Shown here one piece after another: positions 1-5,357 of a stretch of 6,201 bases of DNA (positions are counted from its first letter, which is position 1; each line of letters begins with the position of its first letter). The stretch covers positions 1-6,201 of the forward strand of contig JANWHV010000173.1 of NCBI GenBank assembly GCA_025450255.1. The letters run 5' to 3'. The DNA comes from Chloroflexota bacterium (GTDB lineage Bacteria > Chloroflexota > UBA5177 > JANWHV01). A program made the position numbers and the translations under genes. The notes beneath the pieces were generated by a model, which saw only the letters and a program-made list of their open reading frames with translations, ran no database searches and was not told the DNA's origin.

Positions 1-88
1 TCACAGGCTCGTCTTCCGCGAACGCATCATAGTTGCCTCTCGACGTCACCGTTGTAGAGTACGCCGCCTCGTCCGGAATGTATAAGGA

Positions 89-112
89 TAGAGAGCCCCA
101 TAGGGGTCTATA
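89..112. promoter_or_regulatory. Imperfect inverted repeat upstream of the MauE-like gene
   Basis: A CCCC-ATA-GGGG core (96-106) is flanked by AGA/TCT arms, with one unpaired G at 95, and by outer TA/TA arms beyond one mismatch. This gives about nine paired positions around a 3-nt loop. It could be an operator or a short leader hairpin. No T-run follows on the plus strand, so it is a poor intrinsic terminator. A TATAAG stretch at 81-86 just upstream could serve as a -10 element, but I see no matching -35. Its function is unknown. Confidence 0.25.
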
Positions 113-140
113 GTCGCTGCCGGCAGAATGCCCCGGCGCG

Positions 141-168
141 ATTTGCCTCTTATCCATGCATGGCGTAC
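141..168. repeat. 28-bp direct repeat, copy 1
   Basis: This segment matches positions 202-229 at 23 of 28 bases without gaps. Both copies begin ATTTGC and end in TGGCGTAC, with CCATGC in the middle. The copies start 61 bp apart and lie just upstream of the MauE-like gene. They may be regulatory sites or the trace of a local duplication. Confidence 0.55.
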
Positions 169-201
169 GGGACATTCGCTACGGGATGCGCGTGCGCGGG
201 C

Positions 202-229
202 ATTTGCTCCATACCCATGCGTGGCGTAC
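202..229. repeat. 28-bp direct repeat, copy 2
   Basis: This is the second copy of the repeat at 141-168 (23/28 identical). It ends 13 bp before the preferred ATG of the MauE-like gene. Its presence argues that the 156-242 stretch, although open in the same frame, is leader rather than protein-coding. Confidence 0.55.
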
Positions 230-242
230 CCTGAACGCGATT

Positions 243-776
243 ATGATAACAACAACCGCACCCTGGCGCTACGGCAGTGTGGCGGCCCGCTGGCTGCTGG
301 CGGCGATATTGATTATTGCCGGCGCCAGTAAAGCCGCCAATCCCTGGGTCTTCGTCCACACGGTCGAGGGCTACAACATGCTGCCCTCGGCGCTTTCCAC
401 GCCCTTTGGCCTGGCCCTGCCGTGGATCGAGATCATGCTGGGCGGCTACCTGCTGATCGGGCTGTTCACCCGCGTCGCCGCGGCGGCCACCCTGGCGCTG
501 TTCGGCGTGTTTCTGATAGCGCTTGCCGTGCAACTGGCGCGCGGGCACACGGGGGATTGCGGCTGCGTGGTCGGCATCGACAACCCGATCGTCACCGCGT
601 TCGTGGGCGGCAATAGCATCGGCGCCTGGGATATCGTACGCGACGCCGTGCTGGCCGCGCTCGCACTCCTCGTGCTGTTTACCCCGCGCCCGCCGCTGGC
701 CGTCGACGGGCTGCTTGCCGCCCGCCGCGAGGACGCCGATCGCTACGATCTGGAGACGGATGTCGCCGAGGCGTAG
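243..776 (+). CDS. MauE/DoxX-like redox-associated integral membrane protein
   Basis: The predicted protein has 177 aa and resembles the MauE/DoxX-like membrane family. MauE is known for its role in maturing methylamine dehydrogenase, and family members are often linked to thiol-disulfide exchange. Four hydrophobic segments lie at about residues 14-31, 55-75, 78-99 and 127-146. Family features visible are the early AGASK motif (26-30), the Y-N-M-L-P block (44-48), a P-W-I-E helix start (60-63), G-L-F-T-R (73-77), and a D-C-G-C motif (105-108) that replaces the usual DCGCFG. The CxC pair is the likely redox centre. The ATG at 243 is chosen because family members begin just before helix 1. An in-frame ATG at 156 would add 29 unlike residues that span the direct repeats. 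Neither start has a clear Shine-Dalgarno. No thioredoxin-like partner is visible. The stop TAG (774-776) abuts the opposing stop at 777. The family call is solid, the substrate unknown. Confidence 0.82.
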   Translation: MITTTAPWRYGSVAARWLLAAILIIAGASKAANPWVFVHTVEGYNMLPSALSTPFGLALPWIEIMLGGYLLIGLFTRVAAAATLALFGVFLIALAVQLARGHTGDCGCVVGIDNPIVTAFVGGNSIGAWDIVRDAVLAALALLVLFTPRPPLAVDGLLAARREDADRYDLETDVAEA

Positions 777-1034
777 TCAGTTGAAAAGGCTGGTAACCGG
801 ATAGATAAAACCCGGCACTACCTCCTCGCCGTCAAGCACATCGCCCAGGTTGAGGATACGCGCCGGCTTGATTGCCCCTGGCCGCCACGCATCGACCTGT
901 TGCCGGCGGGGATACACAATCCAGACGAGCCGGGTGGCCGCATCGAGGTAGCGCAGCGCCTTGGCGCCCATGGCCCGCCGGCTTTGATTGTACGATCGCG
1001 CCGCCGTCCAACTGCTTACGCGTGCCGGGTGCTA
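777..1034 (-). pseudogene. Uma2-family (PD-(D/E)XK-like) nuclease, C-terminal remnant
   Basis: On the minus strand a frame open from a TAG at 1032-1034 to a TGA at 777-779 encodes the typical Uma2/DUF820 C-terminus. It contains K-A-L-R-Y-L-D-A, then T-R-L-V-W-I-V-Y-P-R-R, a W-R-P-G turn, G-D-V-L-D-G-E-E-V-V-P-G-F and the terminal helix. Full-length family members are roughly 180-200 aa. Here only about 65-85 residues exist, and the N-terminal half is absent, including the region that normally carries the catalytic acidic residues (V-E-V-x-S-P-x-D). I could not find the missing part in other frames of 1035-1128. An ATG at 969-971 could start a 64-residue peptide, but it would lack the active site. 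The remnant lies 95 bp beyond the kelch gene's stop and abuts the MauE-like gene tail to tail. Uma2 genes are abundant and decay often in Chloroflexota and cyanobacteria. A dead remnant is the best reading. Confidence 0.72.
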
Positions 1035-1128
1035 AGAGCCAACCTGGCGCCGCCCTGCCGATCCCGTGGCCGGCAGCACCGTCTCCAGCGCCCGTCAGGG
1101 CGCCCCTGGTTCCGCGATCTGGGTACGG

Positions 1129-2148
1129 TCATGGGTGGTAGAGTTCGACGCTGGCGAGGGAGGTCGAGCCGTCAAAGCTACGGCTGCCGCCGGCGACAAG
1201 CACCAGACCGCTAGCCAGCAGCGTCGCCGGCTGCCAGGCACGAGATTGGTGCAGGGAGCCGGTCAGCGTCCATATACCGGTTTGTGGATTGTAGAGCTCC
1301 GCGCTGGCGAGGACAGATGAGCATACTCCAGTGGGGCAGCCGCCGACCACCAGGACCTTGCCATTGCCGAGCAGCGTCGCCGTCTGCCCGGTCTGGTAGC
1401 CACGCGGATCGTGCAGGGAGCCAGTGACTGTCCAGGTACCCGTACGCGGGTGATAGAGCTCCGCGTCCGTGATCCAGGTGTTCCCGTCGAAGCCGCCGTC
1501 TACCAGGACCAGGCCGCTCGGCAGCAGCGTCGCCCCTCGCGCGCCGGCAGCGGTGTGCATGGCGCCGGTCAGCGTCCAGGCGCCGGTGCGCGGGTTGTAG
1601 AGCTCGGCGCTGTCGAGCAAGCCGTTGCTGTCCGCGCCGCCGGCGACGAGCACCAGGCCATCGGGCAAGAGCGTGGTCGTCTGGAAGGCGCGCGCCTGGT
1701 GCATGGAGCCGGTCATGGTCCAGGTGCCGGGGCGGGCGGAGATTGCCTGCGACGGTCCGGGTGCGGGCGCGATGACCGTGCGCCCAGACGGTAGTTGCGT
1801 GTGCGTGCCCGGCTGCGGCGTGGCGGACGGGACGCGTCCGCGCATGATGAGCAGGGCGATCAGCAGCAGGAAGGGCAGCGCGGCGGCCACGGCCACCGCG
1901 GCCCAGGCTATGCGGCGGGGCGTGCGAACGGCGCGCGGGACAGAACCGGCCCGGCCGAGGGCCGGCGCGATCGCAATGGTTCCGTGCATCGTAATCTCCT
2001 CTTCAATAGTGCGCGCGATGACGGCATCGCGGCGCGGGGGCAGTGGGTGCGGCGCGCAGACGGCGTCCAGGTCGGCGACGAGCCGGGTCAACGCCGGGTC
2101 GGCGTCCTCACCGAGCAGGTCGGGGTAGCGCTCAGTGAGTGGGTTCAT
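1129..2148 (-). CDS. Membrane-anchored kelch-repeat protein, probable anti-sigma-like partner of the ECF sigma factor
   Basis: The protein has 339 aa. Residues 1-60 form a cytoplasmic, mostly helical domain (L-T-R-L-V-A-D-L-D-A-V, then R-R-D-A-V-I-A-R-T-I-E-E-E). This resembles N-termini of anti-sigma-like proteins encoded after ECF sigma genes, but the zinc-binding HxxxCxxC motif of classic ZAS anti-sigmas is missing. A basic stretch (72-79, R-A-V-R-T-P-R-R) precedes one transmembrane helix at about 80-102, so residues 103-339 should lie outside the membrane. After a Pro/Thr-rich linker (107-140) come four kelch-type repeats beginning at residues 141, 189, 237 and 291. Each opens with G-x-W-T-x-T-G-x-x-H, then T-L-L-x-x-G-x-V-L-V-x-G-G, and closes with E-L-Y-(N/H)-P. 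The third has an extra loop with C271 and C276. The gene overlaps the sigma factor's end by 17 bp and has a strong RBS inside it, so the two are co-translated. The protein stops directly after the last ELYHP. The role is inferred from linkage; the ligand is unknown. Confidence 0.85.
   Translation of the reverse strand: MNPLTERYPDLLGEDADPALTRLVADLDAVCAPHPLPPRRDAVIARTIEEEITMHGTIAIAPALGRAGSVPRAVRTPRRIAWAAVAVAAALPFLLLIALLIMRGRVPSATPQPGTHTQLPSGRTVIAPAPGPSQAISARPGTWTMTGSMHQARAFQTTTLLPDGLVLVAGGADSNGLLDSAELYNPRTGAWTLTGAMHTAAGARGATLLPSGLVLVDGGFDGNTWITDAELYHPRTGTWTVTGSLHDPRGYQTGQTATLLGNGKVLVVGGCPTGVCSSVLASAELYNPQTGIWTLTGSLHQSRAWQPATLLASGLVLVAGGSRSFDGSTSLASVELYHP
1132..1728 (-). repeat. Four tandem kelch-type coding repeats
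   Basis: Four in-frame units run right to left: 1728-1585, 1584-1441, 1440-1279 and 1278-1132 (48, 48, 54 and 49 codons). Conserved DNA words recur in each unit, such as TAGAGCTC at the ELY codons (plus-strand view) and CAGCGTCG or a close variant near the T-L-L codons. Unit 3 carries a six-codon insertion encoding the C-x4-C loop. The similarity suggests duplication within the gene. Confidence 0.75.
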
Positions 2149-2719
2149 CGTAGCGCTCCTTCAGACTCTGCATGAGGCGCGTGAGACGTTTGCGCGTGGC
2201 CGCCTCGCTGGCCCCGATCACCGTGGCGATCTCGGGCGCGGTGAGCCGGCCCGCGAAGCGGAGCGTGAGCAGCTCGCGCGACTCGACGTTGAGCGCGACG
2301 AACAACTCCCGCAGGCGGGCCAGCGATTCTTGCTCGATCATCCTGTTCACCAGGTCGGCGGGCGCGGCCCGTTGCAGCGCCTCCGGCACCAGGTCCCAGG
2401 GCACCGTCGCCTTGCGGCGGCGATGAAAATCGCCCGCGACATTGCGGGCGATGCGGAACAGCCATGCGCCGAAGGTCACCTGTTGCGCACGATAGCGGGG
2501 CAGGGCATCCAGCGCCTGCACGAAGACTTGCTGCGTCAAATCGGCCGCGTCCTCCTCAGTAGTGGTGCGCGACCGCAGATAGGCATAGATACGCTCCCGG
2601 TAACGCTCATAGAGCGCGCCGAACCAGACGGGATTGGACCGGACGCCCAGTACCAGCGCCGCCTCATCGGCGGGCGCGGGCCGGGCGGTTTCGGGTAGCA
2701 CCGTGACGCTCTGGCCCAT
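2132..2719 (-). CDS. ECF-type (sigma-70 family) RNA polymerase sigma factor
   Basis: The protein has 195 aa from the preferred start. Sigma region 2 is seen in W-F-G-A-L-Y-E-R-Y-R (core binding), D-L-T-Q-Q-V-F-V-Q-A-L-D (region 2.2) and F-G-A-W-L-F-R-I-A-R-N-V-A-G-D-F-H-R-R-R (2.3/2.4, -10 recognition). Sigma region 4 follows with R-E-L-L-T-L-R-F-A-G-R-L-T-A-P-E-I-A and the recognition helix S-E-A-A-T-R-K-R-L-T-R. There is no region 1 or 3, as is normal for ECF sigmas. The start at 2719 is chosen because AAAGGA lies 9 nt upstream. An in-frame ATG at 2776 would add 19 residues but has no Shine-Dalgarno, and its codons are less GC-biased. The factor should redirect RNA polymerase to a small regulon. 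The overlapping kelch membrane gene downstream is the likely control partner. The ECF subgroup cannot be assigned by eye. Confidence 0.93.
   Translation of the reverse strand: MGQSVTVLPETARPAPADEAALVLGVRSNPVWFGALYERYRERIYAYLRSRTTTEEDAADLTQQVFVQALDALPRYRAQQVTFGAWLFRIARNVAGDFHRRRKATVPWDLVPEALQRAAPADLVNRMIEQESLARLRELFVALNVESRELLTLRFAGRLTAPEIATVIGASEAATRKRLTRLMQSLKERYDEPTH
2156..2162 (-). promoter_or_regulatory. Ribosome binding site of the kelch gene
   Basis: The minus strand reads GAAGGAG with a 7-nt spacer before the ATG at 2148. It lies inside the last codons of the sigma factor gene. This strong site fixes the kelch start and supports coupled expression of the pair. Confidence 0.7.
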
Positions 2720-2728
2720 GTACGACTG

Positions 2729-2734
2729 TCCTTT
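2729..2734 (-). promoter_or_regulatory. Ribosome binding site deciding the sigma factor start
   Basis: The minus strand reads AAAGGA 9 nt before the ATG at 2719. The alternative ATG at 2776 is preceded by TGCGATCGC with no purine-rich motif. This site therefore favours the 195-residue form of the sigma factor. Confidence 0.5.
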
Positions 2735-2787
2735 GACCTGGCTGGCCTCTTCCGTGCCCTGACAGAGCTTTTCCATGCGATCGCACT

Positions 2788-2793
2788 AATATA
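2788..2793 (-). promoter_or_regulatory. Possible -10 element of the sigma/kelch operon
   Basis: On the minus strand a TATATT hexamer lies in the only AT-rich patch between the DHA2 exporter's end and the sigma factor. Transcription from here would give a leader of about 60 nt ahead of the 2719 start and would begin too close to, or within, the 2776 alternative. No convincing TTGACA-like -35 and no GGAAC-type ECF -35 were found at the right distance. Confidence 0.25.
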
Positions 2794-2924
2794 ACGCAGG
2801 ATTGGGCGAGACTGGACATCGAACCGACGACGCCAGACCCACGGCGTGACGGTCCGTGCATTCGGGGGAGCGGCGCGCGGCCAGATTGTTCATGGTTGAG
2901 TGGAATCAGGATACGAGTATGTTC

Positions 2925-4526
2925 TTACTGGGGCGGATTGGCGACTGCGGGCGCGTCGCCCTTGCTATCCTTCCCCTGCACGAGCACCGCCGCGGCCGCC
3001 GCGCTGGCCAGCGCCAGCACCGCGCCGATGCGCATCACCGCCTGGAAGCCATCCACGAACGAGGCTACTATTGCATGCCGTACCCCGGACGCCACGGCCG
3101 CGCCCAGGCCGGGCGGCGCCGTCATGCCCGCCAGCCGATCGCGGTTGCCCTGGAGCATGTGCAGCGTGGCGGCATGGAGGTGCAATCCCTGCAGGCGCTG
3201 GTCGAGACCGCGCGAGAAATACGACGCCATCACGATGCCAAGGATCGCGATTGCCAGCAAGCCGGACGCCCGCGATACCGCGTTGTTCACGCCGGACGCC
3301 ACGCCCGAGTGGCGCGCGTCGACGGATCCCATCACCGCGGTGGTGAGCGGCGCCACCGTGACGGCCATGCCCAGCCCCAATACGACCTCGGCGGGGAAGA
3401 ACGTCGTCCAATAGCTGCCGCCCTCGGCCGGGAACGAGAACAGCAAAAAGCCCAGGGCCGCGATGGTGGGGCCGACGTTCAGCGGCAGGCGCGCGCCGTA
3501 CTGGCCGATCAGGCCGCCCGCCCAGCGCGAGAGGGCGAACAGGATGACGGTGAACGGGATCAGCGCGGCGCCCGCCGCCGCGGCGGAGTAGCCCTGCGCC
3601 TGCTGCAGGTTGAACGGCAGGAAATACAGCGTGCCGCCAAGGGCGCCGTACAGTAACAGGGTCAGCAGGTTCGTGCCACTGAAGGTGGAAGAGCGGAACA
3701 ACGAGAGCGGCAGCATGGGGGCCTCGGCGCGCGTTTCCACCAGCACGAACAGCAGGGAGCCGGCGACGCCGCCGGCAAGGATGATCGCCACCGCGCGGTC
3801 GGCGCCGGTCGCGCCCCAGGCAATCAGGCCGTAGACCAGGGCAGCCAGGCTCAGCGTCACCAGGATGGCGCCCAGCCAATCCAGTGGCCCCACGCTCGAT
3901 TCGTCGCGGCTTTCCGGCACGTAACGCGAGATTAGCAACAGCACGATGACTGCGATCGGCAAATTAATGAAGAACACGGCCCGCCAGGAAACCGTCTGCA
4001 CCAGCCAGCCGCCGAGTACCGGCCCGATGGCGGCGGTAAGGGTGGTGAAAGCGGACCAGGTGCCGATGGCCCGGCCGCGTTCATCGCCGGTAAAGACGCT
4101 GCTGATGATCGCCAGGCTGCCGGGCACCAGCAAGGCGCCGCCGATACCCTGGATTCCGCGCGCCACGATCAGCGCCTGGATGTTGGGGGCGGCTCCGCAG
4201 ACGGCCGACGCCAGCGTGAATATCACCACGCCCAGCCCGTAAAGACGGCGGCGCCCAAAGCGATCGCCGAGTGAGCCGCCCACCAGGATCAACGCGGCCA
4301 GGAATAGCGCGTATGACTCCACGACCCACTGCACGTCGGCGGCGGACGCCGTGAGATCGCGCTGCAGGATGGGGAGGGCGACGTTGACGACGGTGCCGTC
4401 GATAAACGCCAGGCTCGATCCCAGGATGGTGGCGGCCAGGATCTGGTTCGCGTTTCGCGGCGCGCTGCCATCGCCATCCACGACGCCCGAAATATCGCGT
4501 GCCGGGTTCGACCGGTCAAGCTTCAT
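2925..4526 (-). CDS. MFS drug:H+ antiporter, DHA2 (EmrB/QacA-type, 14 TM) family
   Basis: The protein has 533 aa, the usual size for 14-helix DHA2 exporters, which move drugs or metabolites out of the cell in exchange for protons. Helix 1 carries F-I-D-G-T-V-V-N-V-A-L-P (41-52), the conserved motif D1 with its Asp. Motif A, G-G-S-L-G-D-R-F-G-R-R-R (83-94), sits in the helix 2-3 loop. The motif B Arg lies in V-A-R-G-I-Q-G-I-G-G (121-130), and motif C of antiporters is G-P-V-L-G-G-W-L (168-175). The Arg- and Glu-rich loops at about 201-215 and 264-270 flank the two extra central helices. The last long external loop (about 436-485) precedes the final helix at 496-515. The start at 4526 has GAAGGG 7 nt upstream. 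No TetR- or MarR-type regulator is adjacent in the window. The sigma pair follows after about 200 bp and probably has its own promoter. The substrate cannot be predicted. Confidence 0.93.
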   Translation of the reverse strand: MKLDRSNPARDISGVVDGDGSAPRNANQILAATILGSSLAFIDGTVVNVALPILQRDLTASAADVQWVVESYALFLAALILVGGSLGDRFGRRRLYGLGVVIFTLASAVCGAAPNIQALIVARGIQGIGGALLVPGSLAIISSVFTGDERGRAIGTWSAFTTLTAAIGPVLGGWLVQTVSWRAVFFINLPIAVIVLLLISRYVPESRDESSVGPLDWLGAILVTLSLAALVYGLIAWGATGADRAVAIILAGGVAGSLLFVLVETRAEAPMLPLSLFRSSTFSGTNLLTLLLYGALGGTLYFLPFNLQQAQGYSAAAAGAALIPFTVILFALSRWAGGLIGQYGARLPLNVGPTIAALGFLLFSFPAEGGSYWTTFFPAEVVLGLGMAVTVAPLTTAVMGSVDARHSGVASGVNNAVSRASGLLAIAILGIVMASYFSRGLDQRLQGLHLHAATLHMLQGNRDRLAGMTAPPGLGAAVASGVRHAIVASFVDGFQAVMRIGAVLALASAAAAAVLVQGKDSKGDAPAVANPPQ

Positions 4527-4533
4527 TGCCGCG

Positions 4534-4539
4534 CCCTTC
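4534..4539 (-). promoter_or_regulatory. Ribosome binding site of the DHA2 exporter
   Basis: The minus strand reads GAAGGG with a 7-nt spacer to the ATG at 4526, supporting that start. No credible -10/-35 pair was found in the GC-rich stretch 4540-4700. Confidence 0.5.
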
Positions 4540-4700
4540 GCATCCCGCTTACCGACCCCAGCCCCATCTCGTCCGCCCGATCGCGGCGCGCAGCTCCAGC
4601 GCTACGGGCATCCTCACGGCGCGGGGAGCATGCCTTCACCATACGGGATCGCCTCATGCGCGTGGGGAGAGAGCCTGAGGAAACCCCCTCCAGGTGAATG

Positions 4701-5258
4701 CCACGGCACGCGGCGCGGTCGATCATCGTGCCGACACCCGAGGTCGACGATCCCGACGCGCACGTGATCAAGACCATTCTCGCCATCACCAATAACCCGC
4801 GGCGGCGCCCGGCTCGCAGGTGACCATGGTCGCCACTGGCCCCGGCGTCGAGGAAAGCGTACGAGCGAGCGAGAACGGGCTGCGAAACCAGACGCTGGCC
4901 TTCCAGGAGGCCGACACCACCAGCCGCGCCATCCTCGACGAGCTGGAGATCACCAGCTACGATCATGCGATCACCTTGAGCTACGCGGATACCCTCGACC
5001 CGCAGGCAGCCGACGCGCGCACGCTGATCAGCCTGCTCCACGTCCGCGATATTCTGGAGCGCGCCGGGCCGGACCGTCAACTTCTACACGGTAGTAGAGG
5101 CGGCCCGGCGCCGCGGCCATGTAGCGATCGGCTACCGTCTCAGCGCCAGGGCGTCCGATGCCGCGGCGCAATACGGCGTGCGCGTCAACCCACGCAAATC
5201 GGAACCGGTCACCTTCGCCGATGGCGACCGCATCATCGTCGTGGCCGAGGATCAATGA
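4701..5258 (+). pseudogene. CASTOR/POLLUX-related ion channel (RCK/TrkA-N-like cytoplasmic part), decayed by deletions
   Basis: Three collinear pieces match, from memory of the family, the cytoplasmic part of bacterial CASTOR/POLLUX-related putative ion channels, proteins of roughly 600 or more residues. Piece 1 (4701-4811, codon phase 0) reads H-A-A-R-S-I-I-V through V-D-D-P-D-A-H-V-I-K-T-I-L-A-I-T-N-N-P. Its frame ends at TGA 4821. Piece 2 (4805-5068, phase 2) starts A-P-G-S-Q-V-T and carries G-L-R-N-Q-T-L-A-F-Q-E, S-Y-D-H-A-I-T-L-S-Y and D-A-R-T-L-I-S-L-L-H. Piece 3 (5064-5258, phase 0) has V-N-F-Y-T-V-V-E-A-A-R-R-R-G, I-G-Y-R-L and F-A-D-G-D-R-I-I-V-V-A-E-D, and ends at a natural-looking TGA. 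The N-terminal pore helices and large internal segments are gone, and an in-frame TGA (4695-4697) precedes piece 1. The remnant lies between two MFS genes. It should not make a working channel. Assembly error is a less likely alternative. Confidence 0.8.
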
Positions 5259-5357
5259 CTTCTCCACGCTTGGCGAGACAACCTTCGCGGCGATCCGGCC
5301 AGAGGGCGGGCGCAATCGGCGACGACACCGTAGCGCCGCGCGGTATCCTAGAAGCCA

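Noticed and set aside
2..85. A plus-strand frame open from the window edge to TAA at 83-85, a possible gene tail
   Set aside because: It is short and very Arg-rich, with no recognisable motif; chance cannot be excluded.
156..242. N-terminal extension of the MauE-like protein from the ATG at 156
   Set aside because: No ribosome binding site, residues unlike the family, and overlap with the direct repeats; the ATG at 243 fits the family start.
1625..2128. Plus-strand open frames opposite the kelch gene
   Set aside because: They have low-complexity Arg/Ala/Gly composition and are mirror frames of the repeat-coding strand.
2777..2784. GCGATCGC palindrome (HIP1-like) upstream of the sigma factor
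   Set aside because: A single copy is expected by chance in such GC-rich DNA, and no cyanobacterial features accompany it.
2840..2858. CACGG/CCGTG hairpin between the DHA2 and sigma genes
   Set aside because: Only five base pairs around a 9-nt loop with no T-run on either strand; it is too weak to call a terminator.
2800..2870. A tRNA-like GGTTCGATGTCC on the minus strand followed by CTCGCCCA
   Set aside because: The flanking bases do not form a T-stem. No D-arm or anticodon arm could be folded upstream, and no GGGCGAG acceptor partner was found at the right distance.
2856..3656. A long plus-strand open frame (266 codons) opposite the DHA2 exporter
   Set aside because: It is an Arg/His/Gln-rich antisense shadow of a clear MFS gene in GC-rich DNA and has no family likeness.
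4523..5080. A 185-codon minus-strand frame whose TGA overlaps the ATG of the DHA2 exporter as ATGA, as in a coupled operon
   Set aside because: Its first two-thirds are the antisense of the channel pseudogene, whose sense-strand pieces match a known family. The product has no recognisable domain, and the ATGA overlap is probably chance.
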